Source of the DNA: Pseudomonas spelaei | GTDB taxonomy: Bacteria > Pseudomonadota > Gammaproteobacteria > Pseudomonadales > Pseudomonadaceae | Direction: 5' to 3' | Length of the DNA stretch: 64,000 bases | Assembly (NCBI RefSeq): GCF_009724245.1 | Contig: NZ_WNNK01000025.1 | Coordinates: 1-64,000, forward strand | Shown here: positions 1 to 7,168 of the stretch, in pieces | Layout of the letters: each line of letters starts with the position of its first letter | Numbering within the stretch: position 1 is the stretch's first letter | The notes under the pieces: model-generated | The model's input: the letters and a program-made list of their open reading frames with translations, nothing else | What the model was told of the DNA's origin: nothing | The model's database searches: none | Made by a program: the position numbers and the translations under genes

Positions 1-147
1 CTGCGGTTTGCCAAATTGGCCTGATGTTCAAGCGTCAAGAAAAAAGCAAGCATTCTCAATGCCTTGGCGTTAGAATCGTTGCCGGTTTTGAACGCTTGGA
101 GCGGGTCCGGCGAAATTGGATCCGTGCAGCTATTTAATAGCAGATAA

Positions 148-181
148 CGGCGCAGCATCTGAAAAGGGCTGTGCCGTTTTT
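148..181 (+). terminator. Rho-independent terminator of an upstream transcript
   Basis: A 9-bp stem CGGCGCAGC/GCTGTGCCG (one G-U pair) with an 11-nt loop is followed directly by TTTTT. It would end a rightward transcript entering from left of the window. Confidence 0.7.
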
Positions 182-453
182 GTTTCAGTGGTTTGAGTGT
201 TCAGCGCGGCCGCAGGTTTGGGGTCGCAAGGGCAGGGCGCTTCGTCGTATTTATGTTTCTCGATGCTGCTGCCCGGCCCGTCGAGCTCGCGTGCGAGATC
301 GGCTGCCAGCGAGGTGATCGACCGCCTCTTCTATATATAGAAGGGTTGGCGCAGAGCCCTGGCGCGATTGACTGTATTTGCTAGCGGGGTGAGGTGTATT
401 CGTGCATCCGCTCCTATAAATTGCCTGCTGCTTTTTTACCCGTTTTCAGTAGG

Positions 454-482
454 GTGACTTCTTGAGTTTGACCCACTAGAAT
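454..482 (+). promoter_or_regulatory. Candidate sigma70 promoter of tig
   Basis: GTGACT (454-459), a 17-nt spacer and TAGAAT (477-482) match the -35/-10 consensus at 4/6 and 5/6. Transcription would start near 489, giving a leader of about 55 nt before the tig ATG at 544. Confidence 0.5.
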
Positions 483-543
483 GCATGCCCTTGATTCTTG
501 GGTCGGAAACGGCCGGCTAACGTCTGTGCAACGAGGAATATCC

Positions 544-1854
544 ATGCAAGTTTCTGTTGAAAATACTTCTGCTCTTGAGCGCCGCATGAGCATCACCGTG
601 CCGGCTGAGCGCATCGAGACTCAGGTCAACAAGCGTCTGCAGCAGACTGCCCAAAAGGCCAAGATCGCTGGTTTCCGTCCAGGCAAAGTGCCGATGAGCG
701 AAATCAAGCGCCGTTTTGGTGCTGACGCACGTCAGGAAGCTGTAGGCGACGTGATCCAGGCTTCCTTCTACGAAGCTGTTGTCGAGCAAAAGCTGAACCC
801 GGCTGGTTCGCCTTCGATCGAGCCTAAAACTCTGGAAGCAGGCAAGGATCTGGAATACGTAGCCGTGTTCGAAGTGTTCCCTGAATTCGAAGTGGCCGGT
901 TTCGACTCCATCGCTATCGAGCGTCTGAGCGCCGACGTGGCTGATTCGGACCTGGACAACATGCTGGAAATTCTGCGCAAGCAGAACACTCGTTTTGAAG
1001 TGGCTGATCGTGCTGCCCAGAACGAAGACCAGTTGAACATCGATTTCGTTGGCAAGGTTGACGGCGAAGTGTTCGCTGGCGGTTCGGCCAAGGGTACTCA
1101 GCTGGTACTGGGCTCCAACCGCATGATCCCGGGTTTTGAAGACGGTCTGGTTGGCGCTAAAGCCGGCGAAGAGCGTGTTCTGAGCCTGACCTTCCCGGCT
1201 GACTATCAGAACCTGGACCTGGCTGGCAAGGCTGCTGAGTTCACCGTGACCGTCAACACCGTTTCCGAGCCTAAGCTGCCAGAGCTGAACGAAGAGTTCT
1301 TCGCCCAGTTTGGTATCAAGGAAACCGGTATCGAAGGTTTCCGCACCGAAGTTCGCAAGAACATGGAGCGTGAACTGCGTCAGGCCATCAAGTCCAAGGT
1401 CAAGAACCAGGTCATGGACGGTCTGCTGGCTGCCAACCCGATCGAAGTGCCTAAGGCCCTGCTGTCCAACGAAGTGGATCGTCTGCGCGTGCAGGCTGTT
1501 CAGCAGTTCGGTGGCAACATCAAGCCTGACCAACTGCCGGCTGAGCTGTTCGAAGAACAAGCCAAGCGCCGTGTAGTGCTGGGTCTGATCGTGGCTGAAG
1601 TGGTCAAGCAGTTCGACCTCAAGCCTGACGAAACCCGCGTCCGCGAGATGATTCAGGAAATGGCTTCGGCTTACCAGGAGCCTGAGCAGGTTGTGTCTTG
1701 GTACTACAAGAACGACCAGCAACTGAACGAAGTGCGTTCGGTTGTGCTGGAAGAGCAAGTTGTAGATACTGTTCTGCAGAAGGCTAAGGTGACCGACAAA
1801 GCGGTCTCTTACGAAGAAGCAGTCAAGCCGGCGGAAGCAGCACAAGCCGACTGA
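544..1854 (+). CDS. tig: Trigger factor, ribosome-associated chaperone and prolyl isomerase
   Basis: A 436-residue protein of normal trigger factor length. It binds the ribosome exit tunnel and shields nascent chains. The N-terminal ribosome-binding domain carries the signature GFRPGK at residues 43-48. An FKBP-type isomerase domain follows at about 150-245 (GNRM-like segment SNRMIPGFEDGL), then the C-terminal chaperone domain. I chose the ATG at 544 because AGGA stands about 8 nt upstream and the protein then starts MQVSVENTSALERR as in relatives; an in-frame upstream ATG at 481 overlaps the promoter -10. It opens the tig-clpP-clpX-lon-hupB-ppiD block. It is followed by a strong hairpin and then clpP. 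Confidence 0.97.
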   Translation: MQVSVENTSALERRMSITVPAERIETQVNKRLQQTAQKAKIAGFRPGKVPMSEIKRRFGADARQEAVGDVIQASFYEAVVEQKLNPAGSPSIEPKTLEAGKDLEYVAVFEVFPEFEVAGFDSIAIERLSADVADSDLDNMLEILRKQNTRFEVADRAAQNEDQLNIDFVGKVDGEVFAGGSAKGTQLVLGSNRMIPGFEDGLVGAKAGEERVLSLTFPADYQNLDLAGKAAEFTVTVNTVSEPKLPELNEEFFAQFGIKETGIEGFRTEVRKNMERELRQAIKSKVKNQVMDGLLAANPIEVPKALLSNEVDRLRVQAVQQFGGNIKPDQLPAELFEEQAKRRVVLGLIVAEVVKQFDLKPDETRVREMIQEMASAYQEPEQVVSWYYKNDQQLNEVRSVVLEEQVVDTVLQKAKVTDKAVSYEEAVKPAEAAQAD

Positions 1855-1880
1855 TTGTCCAACTCGTTCGAAAATACACC

Positions 1881-1907
1881 CATAAGCCAGCCTCGCGCTG
1901 GCTTATG
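1881..1907. other. Perfect hairpin between tig and clpP
   Basis: CATAAGCCAGC (1881-1891) and GCTGGCTTATG (1897-1907) form a perfect 11-bp stem with a CTCGC loop. There is no T-run on either side, so it is not a classical terminator. It may stabilise the tig mRNA end, attenuate, or be a processing site. Confidence 0.6.
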
Positions 1908-1946
1908 CGTATTCAAGACATGACTATTTGGGAGTAACTGCAGAGC

Positions 1947-2582
1947 ATGTTCCGTAATTCGTATATTCAGCAGAACTCTGATATCCAGGCCGCAGGCGGC
2001 CTGGTCCCGATGGTTGTCGAGCAGTCTGCTCGTGGCGAGCGCGCCTATGACATCTACTCGCGCCTTCTCAAGGAGCGGGTGATCTTTCTGGTTGGTCCGG
2101 TAGAGGACTACATGGCCAATCTGATCTGTGCGCAGCTGCTGTTCCTTGAAGCGGAAAACCCGGACAAGGACATCCATCTCTACATCAACTCCCCGGGCGG
2201 TTCGGTAACGGCAGGCATGTCGATCTACGACACCATGCAGTTCATCAAGCCGAACGTATCGACCACCTGTATCGGTCAAGCGTGCAGCATGGGTGCTTTC
2301 CTGCTGACCGCTGGTGCTGAGGGCAAGCGTTACTGCCTGCCGAACTCGCGTGTGATGATTCACCAACCACTGGGCGGTTTCCAGGGTCAGGCGTCGGATA
2401 TCGAAATCCATGCCAAGGAAATCCTCTTTATTCGTGAGCGCCTCAACACGCTGATGGCCAAGCATAGTGGGCATACCCTGGAAGAGATCGAGCGCGATAC
2501 CAACCGCGATAACTTCATGAGCGCCGAAGCCGCGCGTGAGTACGGGTTGATCGACGCAGTGATCGAAAAGCGCCCCGCTTAA
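1947..2582 (+). CDS. clpP: ATP-dependent Clp protease proteolytic subunit
   Basis: 211 residues, the usual length of ClpP. It is a serine protease that forms the tetradecameric chamber of ClpXP/ClpAP in the cytoplasm. The catalytic triad is visible: Ser114 in GQACSMGA, His139 in MIHQPLGG, and Asp188 in the RDTNRDNF segment. The nucleotide motif SPGGSVTAG lies just before the serine. The first residues are likely removed as a short propeptide, as in E. coli. GGGAG stands upstream of the ATG at 1947. It is followed 112 nt later by clpX, its unfoldase partner. Two GC-rich hairpins without U-tracts (2605-2623 and 2629-2644) lie between them, so partial read-through or separate control of clpX is possible. 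Confidence 0.98.
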   Translation: MFRNSYIQQNSDIQAAGGLVPMVVEQSARGERAYDIYSRLLKERVIFLVGPVEDYMANLICAQLLFLEAENPDKDIHLYINSPGGSVTAGMSIYDTMQFIKPNVSTTCIGQACSMGAFLLTAGAEGKRYCLPNSRVMIHQPLGGFQGQASDIEIHAKEILFIRERLNTLMAKHSGHTLEEIERDTNRDNFMSAEAAREYGLIDAVIEKRPA

Positions 2583-2694
2583 TATAAGCAGCTCAAAATA
2601 GGGCTGGTCGGCGGGTCCGACCACCAGTGGGCTTGAAAAAGCCCTCAATAGCCTTCATCTTGTGTTGCAAGCCTATCGGATTTGGATCGAACGA

Positions 2695-3978
2695 ATGACT
2701 GACACCCGCAACGGCGAGGACAACGGCAAGCTGCTCTATTGCTCCTTCTGTGGCAAAAGCCAGCATGAAGTGCGCAAATTGATTGCCGGCCCCTCGGTCT
2801 TTATCTGCGACGAGTGCGTCGACCTGTGCAATGACATCATCCGTGAGGAGGTGCAGGAAGCTCAGGCCGAAAGCAGCGCGCATAAATTGCCTTCGCCTAA
2901 AGAAATCAGCGGCATCCTTGACCAGTACGTGATTGGTCAAGAACGTGCGAAAAAGGTTTTGGCCGTAGCGGTGTACAACCACTACAAGCGCCTTAACCAA
3001 CGTGACAAAAAGAATGACGACGTCGAGCTCGGCAAAAGCAACATCTTGCTGATCGGTCCTACAGGTTCGGGTAAAACCCTGCTTGCAGAAACCCTGGCTC
3101 GCCTGCTGAACGTTCCCTTCACCATTGCTGACGCAACTACCCTCACCGAGGCGGGTTACGTGGGCGAAGACGTTGAGAACATCATTCAGAAGCTGCTTCA
3201 GAAATGCGATTACGACGTAGAGAAAGCCCAGATGGGCATTGTCTACATCGATGAAATCGACAAGATTTCGCGCAAATCCGACAACCCTTCGATTACCCGG
3301 GATGTTTCCGGTGAGGGCGTGCAGCAAGCGCTGTTGAAACTGATCGAAGGTACGGTTGCTTCCGTACCGCCACAAGGCGGCCGCAAGCATCCCCAGCAGG
3401 AATTCCTTCAGGTTGATACGCGTAACATCCTGTTCATCTGCGGCGGTGCGTTCTCCGGTCTGGAAAAGGTTATTCAAAACCGTTCCACCCGTGGTGGCAT
3501 TGGCTTCAGTGCAGAAGTACGCAGCAAGGAAGAAGGCAAGAAAGTCGGTGAATCCCTGCGTGAAGTCGAACCTGATGATCTGGTCAAGTTCGGTCTGATC
3601 CCGGAATTCGTCGGTCGTCTGCCGGTTTTGGCGACGTTGGATGAGCTGGATGAGGCTGCATTGATGCAGATTCTCACCGAGCCGAAAAACGCCCTGACCA
3701 AGCAGTACGCCAAGCTGTTCGAGATGGAAGGTGTGGACCTCGAGTTCCGTGCTGACGCGCTCAAATCGGTGGCCAAGCGGGCACTGGAGCGCAAGACGGG
3801 CGCCCGTGGTTTGCGTTCGATCCTCGAAGGCGTGTTGCTCGACACCATGTATGAAATCCCCTCGCAATCCGAGGTGAGTAAAGTGGTGATCGACGAAAGC
3901 GTTATAGAAGGCAAGTCCAAGCCACTGTATATCTATGAAAACAGTGAGCCGGCGGCCAAGGCTGCGCCTGACGCATAA
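2695..3978 (+). CDS. clpX: ClpX unfoldase subunit of ClpXP
   Basis: 427 residues, typical of ClpX. This AAA+ hexamer unfolds substrates and feeds them to ClpP. The N-terminal zinc-binding domain has Cys16, Cys19, Cys38 and Cys41. Walker A is GPTGSGKT (121-128), followed by the pore loop GYVGED and Walker B IVYIDEID. The start at 2695 gives the family N-terminus MTDTRNGEDNGK; an in-frame upstream start at 2662 would add 11 unrelated residues. Nothing is missing. A strong terminator follows immediately, so lon is transcribed separately. Confidence 0.98.
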   Translation: MTDTRNGEDNGKLLYCSFCGKSQHEVRKLIAGPSVFICDECVDLCNDIIREEVQEAQAESSAHKLPSPKEISGILDQYVIGQERAKKVLAVAVYNHYKRLNQRDKKNDDVELGKSNILLIGPTGSGKTLLAETLARLLNVPFTIADATTLTEAGYVGEDVENIIQKLLQKCDYDVEKAQMGIVYIDEIDKISRKSDNPSITRDVSGEGVQQALLKLIEGTVASVPPQGGRKHPQQEFLQVDTRNILFICGGAFSGLEKVIQNRSTRGGIGFSAEVRSKEEGKKVGESLREVEPDDLVKFGLIPEFVGRLPVLATLDELDEAALMQILTEPKNALTKQYAKLFEMEGVDLEFRADALKSVAKRALERKTGARGLRSILEGVLLDTMYEIPSQSEVSKVVIDESVIEGKSKPLYIYENSEPAAKAAPDA

Positions 3979-4001
3979 GCGTCATCCTGCCGGAATAGAA
4001 C

Positions 4002-4027
4002 AAGGGGCCTTAGGGCCCCTTTGTTTT
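4002..4027 (+). terminator. Rho-independent terminator after clpX
   Basis: AAGGGGCC, a short TTA loop and GGGCCCCTTT form a stem that runs into TTTGTTTTT. It separates the clpX transcript from lon. Confidence 0.85.
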
Positions 4028-4053
4028 TACTGCGTTTAACTGCTGCCATTAAG

Positions 4054-4082
4054 CTTGTTTTTTTTGCAGACAGCCCCCATCT
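4054..4082 (+). promoter_or_regulatory. Candidate sigma32 (RpoH) heat-shock promoter of lon
   Basis: CTTGTTTT (4054-4061), a 13-nt spacer and CCCCATCT (4075-4082) match the RpoH consensus CTTGAAA / CCCCATNT. The -10 is perfect and the -35 keeps its CTTG core. lon is a heat-shock gene in related bacteria. Transcription would start near 4090, about 33 nt before the lon ATG. Confidence 0.7.
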
Positions 4083-4122
4083 TGGTTTCAAGCTTACTTT
4101 CATCTGTCATAGAGGCGAAATC

Positions 4123-6519
4123 ATGAAGACAACCATTGAATTGCCTCTCCTGCCGTTGCGCGATGTCGTTGTGTATCCGCACATGGTTATCCCGCTGTTC
4201 GTGGGGCGCGAGAAGTCTATCGAAGCCCTCGAGGCCGCGATGACGGGCGACAAGCAGATTCTGCTGTTGGCCCAGAAAAATCCTGCCGACGATGATCCGG
4301 GCGAAGATGCCCTGTATCGCGTCGGTACGATTGCTACCGTTCTGCAACTGCTCAAGCTGCCTGATGGCACCGTCAAGGTGTTGGTTGAAGGCGAGCAGCG
4401 TGGCGCGGTTGAGCGCTTCATGGAGGTGGACGGCCACCTGCGCGCCGAAGTGGTGCTGATCGACGAAGTCGATGCGCCTGAGCGCGAGTCCGAAGTCTTT
4501 GTTCGCAGCCTGCTTTCCCAGTTCGAGCAATACGTGCAACTGGGCAAAAAAGTTCCTGCTGAAGTCCTTTCTTCCCTCAACAGCATTGATGAGCCAAGCC
4601 GCCTGGTCGACACCATGGCCGCGCACATGGCGCTGAAAATCGAGCAGAAGCAGGACATCCTCGAAATTATCGATTTGTCGGCCCGGGTCGAACACGTCCT
4701 GGCATTGCTGGATGCTGAAATCGACCTGCTGCAGGTTGAGAAACGCATTCGCGGGCGCGTCAAAAAGCAAATGGAGCGCAGCCAGCGCGAGTACTACCTG
4801 AATGAGCAGATGAAGGCCATTCAGAAGGAGCTGGGTGACAGCGAGGAAGGCCACAACGAAATCGAAGAGCTGAAGAAGCGTATCGATGCCGCTGGCCTGC
4901 CGAAAGACGCCCTGACCAAAGCGACTGCCGAGCTGAACAAACTCAAGCAGATGTCGCCAATGTCGGCCGAAGCGACCGTGGTGCGTTCCTACATCGACTG
5001 GCTGGTTCAGGTGCCGTGGAAGGCTCAGACCAAGGTGCGCCTGGATCTGGCTCGCGCTGAAGACATTCTCGATGCCGATCACTATGGCCTCGAAGAAGTC
5101 AAAGAACGCATCCTCGAATACCTCGCTGTGCAAAAGCGCGTGAAGAAGATTCGCGGCCCGGTGTTGTGCCTGGTCGGGCCTCCTGGTGTGGGTAAAACCT
5201 CGCTGGCTGAGTCGATTGCCCACGCAACAAACCGTAAATTCGTACGCATGGCTCTTGGTGGCGTGCGCGACGAAGCGGAAATTCGCGGTCATCGCCGGAC
5301 TTATATCGGTTCGATGCCGGGAAGATTGATTCAAAAGATGACAAAGGTGGGGGTGCGCAACCCACTGTTCCTGCTCGATGAAATCGACAAAATGGGCAGT
5401 GACATGCGTGGCGATCCGGCGTCGGCTTTGCTGGAGGTGCTCGACCCTGAGCAGAACCACAATTTCAACGACCATTACCTGGAAGTCGACTACGACCTGT
5501 CCGACGTAATGTTCCTTTGCACCTCCAACTCCATGAACATTCCGCCAGCGTTGCTGGACCGGATGGAGGTGATTCGTCTGCCGGGCTACACCGAAGACGA
5601 GAAGATCAACATCGCGGTCAAATACCTCGCGCCCAAGCAGATTTCGGCCAATGGCCTGAAGAAGGGAGAGATCGAATTCGAGGTCGAGGCGATCCGCGAC
5701 ATCATTCGTTACTACACCCGCGAGGCCGGTGTACGGGGCCTTGAGCGTCAGTTGGCGAAGATCTGCCGCAAGGCGGTCAAGGAACATGCGTTGGAAAAGC
5801 GCTTCTCGGTGAAGGCCACCGCAGACTCCCTGGAGCACTACCTGGGCGTGCGTAAATTCCGTTATGGCCTGGCAGAGCAGCAGGATCAGATCGGTCAGGT
5901 AACCGGCCTGGCGTGGACTCAGGTGGGCGGCGAATTGCTGACCATCGAAGCGGCTGTCGTGCCGGGCAAAGGCCAGTTGATCAAGACCGGTTCCCTCGGC
6001 GATGTGATGGTCGAGTCGATCACCGCCGCGCTGACCGTGGTGCGCAGCCGCGCCAAAAGCCTGGGGATCCCCGTGGACTTCCACGAGAAGCGCGACACCC
6101 ACATCCATATGCCGGAAGGGGCGACCCCCAAGGACGGCCCTAGCGCAGGCGTAGGCATGTGTACGGCACTGGTATCAGCCTTGACCGGCATTCCGGTGCG
6201 TGCCGATGTCGCCATGACCGGGGAAATTACCTTGCGAGGCCAGGTGCTGGCCATTGGTGGCCTCAAAGAGAAATTGCTCGCTGCGCACCGTGGTGGTATC
6301 AAGACGGTGATCATTCCTGAAGAGAATGTGCGTGACTTGAAGGAAATTCCTGACAACATCAAGCAAGATCTGCAGATTAAACCCGTTAAATGGATTGACG
6401 AGGTCCTGCAAATTGCGCTGCAATACGCGCCGGAGCCCTTGCCGGATGTGGCTCCGGAGATAGTTGCAAAGGATGAAAAACGCGAGACTGACTCTAAGGA
6501 AAGAATTAGCACGCATTAA
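4123..6519 (+). CDS. lon: ATP-dependent protease Lon
   Basis: 798 residues, the standard length for bacterial LonA. It degrades misfolded and regulatory proteins in the cytoplasm. The N-terminal substrate-binding domain (about 1-310, starting LPLLPLRDVVVYP) is followed by an AAA+ module with Walker A GPPGVGKTS and Walker B LFLLDEIDK. The C-terminal protease domain has Ser674 in DGPSAGVGM and Lys717 in GGLKEKLLA, the catalytic dyad. The ATG at 4123 is preceded by AGAGG and gives the family N-terminus; an upstream in-frame start lies inside the promoter region. It has its own heat-shock type promoter. hupB follows under a separate strong promoter. Confidence 0.98.
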   Translation: MKTTIELPLLPLRDVVVYPHMVIPLFVGREKSIEALEAAMTGDKQILLLAQKNPADDDPGEDALYRVGTIATVLQLLKLPDGTVKVLVEGEQRGAVERFMEVDGHLRAEVVLIDEVDAPERESEVFVRSLLSQFEQYVQLGKKVPAEVLSSLNSIDEPSRLVDTMAAHMALKIEQKQDILEIIDLSARVEHVLALLDAEIDLLQVEKRIRGRVKKQMERSQREYYLNEQMKAIQKELGDSEEGHNEIEELKKRIDAAGLPKDALTKATAELNKLKQMSPMSAEATVVRSYIDWLVQVPWKAQTKVRLDLARAEDILDADHYGLEEVKERILEYLAVQKRVKKIRGPVLCLVGPPGVGKTSLAESIAHATNRKFVRMALGGVRDEAEIRGHRRTYIGSMPGRLIQKMTKVGVRNPLFLLDEIDKMGSDMRGDPASALLEVLDPEQNHNFNDHYLEVDYDLSDVMFLCTSNSMNIPPALLDRMEVIRLPGYTEDEKINIAVKYLAPKQISANGLKKGEIEFEVEAIRDIIRYYTREAGVRGLERQLAKICRKAVKEHALEKRFSVKATADSLEHYLGVRKFRYGLAEQQDQIGQVTGLAWTQVGGELLTIEAAVVPGKGQLIKTGSLGDVMVESITAALTVVRSRAKSLGIPVDFHEKRDTHIHMPEGATPKDGPSAGVGMCTALVSALTGIPVRADVAMTGEITLRGQVLAIGGLKEKLLAAHRGGIKTVIIPEENVRDLKEIPDNIKQDLQIKPVKWIDEVLQIALQYAPEPLPDVAPEIVAKDEKRETDSKERISTH

Positions 6520-6542
6520 TACGTTTAAGCCTGGTGGCTTCC

Positions 6543-6572
6543 TTGACAGCTTTTTAGAGCCCTTGTTATAAA
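6543..6572 (+). promoter_or_regulatory. Strong candidate sigma70 promoter of hupB
   Basis: A perfect -35 TTGACA (6543-6548) is followed after 18 nt by TATAAA (6567-6572). The leader to the hupB start would be about 85 nt. An imperfect inverted repeat AGAGCC...GGCTCT overlaps the -10 region and could be an operator or the lon transcript end. Confidence 0.7.
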
Positions 6573-6665
6573 GCGGCTCTTAAGTGTCTGTAGGCCATTC
6601 AGCACTGGTTTTTGCTTTCACCAAAAAACTTAGAATCATACTCAATAGATATAAGGGGACTTAGA

Positions 6666-6938
6666 GTGAACAAGTCGGAACTGATTGATGCTATCGCTGC
6701 ATCTGCTGATATCCCGAAAGCCGCTGCTGGCCGTGCGCTGGACGCAGTAATCGAATCCGTCACTGGCGCTCTCAAGGCCGGCGACTCCGTGGTACTGGTT
6801 GGTTTCGGTACTTTCTCTGTGACCGATCGTCCAGCTCGCACTGGCCGTAACCCACAGACTGGCAAGGCGCTGCAAATCGCCGCGGCCAAAAAACCAGGTT
6901 TCAAAGCCGGTAAAGCCCTGAAAGAAGCGGTTAACTAA
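6666..6938 (+). CDS. hupB: DNA-binding protein HU-beta
   Basis: 90 residues, exactly the HU length. It is a small basic nucleoid protein that bends DNA without sequence preference. The sequence NKSELIDAIA at the start, GFGTFSV in the middle and the DNA-binding arm ARTGRNPQTG with the intercalating proline are all present. The start is a GTG at 6666 with AGGGGA about 8 nt upstream; a longer reading from 6612 would run through the promoter and leader and has no HU similarity. It sits after lon as in many gamma-proteobacteria. Confidence 0.96.
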   Translation: MNKSELIDAIAASADIPKAAAGRALDAVIESVTGALKAGDSVVLVGFGTFSVTDRPARTGRNPQTGKALQIAAAKKPGFKAGKALKEAVN

Positions 6939-6990
6939 GCTTCGTTCAAGCCTTACCCATCCGGGTTGGACGCAGGTCTGACCTGGCAGC

Positions 6991-7066
6991 GGAGCGGTAG
7001 CTGACCCAAGTATCCATCGGGTCGCCACGCCGGGGGTGTGGGTTCAAACCCCCGTCCGCTCCGCCA
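6991..7066 (+). pseudogene. Decayed tRNA-Asp-like locus
   Basis: The 76-nt stretch has a perfect 7-bp acceptor stem (GGAGCGG with CCGCTCC), a G discriminator, an encoded CCA, and the ends and T-arm region of tRNA-Asp (starts GGAGCGGTAG, contains CACGCCGGGGGT, ends GTCCGCTCCGCCA). The middle does not fold as a tRNA. The D-arm region instead makes a GACCC/GGGTC hairpin, the anticodon stem cannot pair with GCCGG, and the T-arm is off by one base, so no anticodon can be assigned. A typical tRNA-style terminator follows. It looks like a tRNA gene whose D and anticodon arms were replaced or lost. A structured non-tRNA transcript is the alternative. Confidence 0.6.
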
Positions 7067-7074
7067 GTTACGAG

Positions 7075-7104
7075 AAGGCGCATCCTCGGATGCGCCTTTC
7101 TTCT
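7075..7104 (+). terminator. Terminator after the tRNA-like locus
   Basis: AAGGCGCATC and GATGCGCCTT form a perfect 10-bp stem around a CTCG loop, followed by TCTTCT. It is in the place expected for a tRNA transcript end. Confidence 0.8.
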
Positions 7105-7168
7105 ATCCGGACTCTACCCACGCTCCACGGTTGCCTAATTTTGAAGTTCAACCGTTTCTGGGGGACGC

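Larger units (their letters stand above)
1..543. other. Intergenic region upstream of tig
   Basis: No convincing gene is seen in this stretch. It holds a terminator for something transcribed from outside the window (148-181), a perfect 16-bp palindrome CTTCTATATATAGAAG at 328-343 of unknown meaning, and a candidate tig promoter (454-482). Short open frames here lack ribosome binding sites and recognisable sequence. In other pseudomonads tRNA genes lie upstream of tig; that is family knowledge, and none is visible here. Confidence 0.7.

Noticed and set aside
193..384. 63-codon frame upstream of tig
   Set aside because: No ribosome site, no recognisable sequence, and it sits between a terminator and the tig promoter.
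517..1845. Long open frames on the minus strand opposite tig, clpX, lon, ppiD and fadH
   Set aside because: They mirror the codon bias of the plus-strand genes, lack ribosome sites and show no family similarity; the genes on the other strand are certain.
6991..7066. Selenocysteine tRNA or tmRNA instead of a tRNA-Asp remnant
   Set aside because: The acceptor is 7 bp and the length 76 nt, whereas selC is about 95 nt with an 8-bp acceptor, and the tmRNA 5' end and tag frame are absent.
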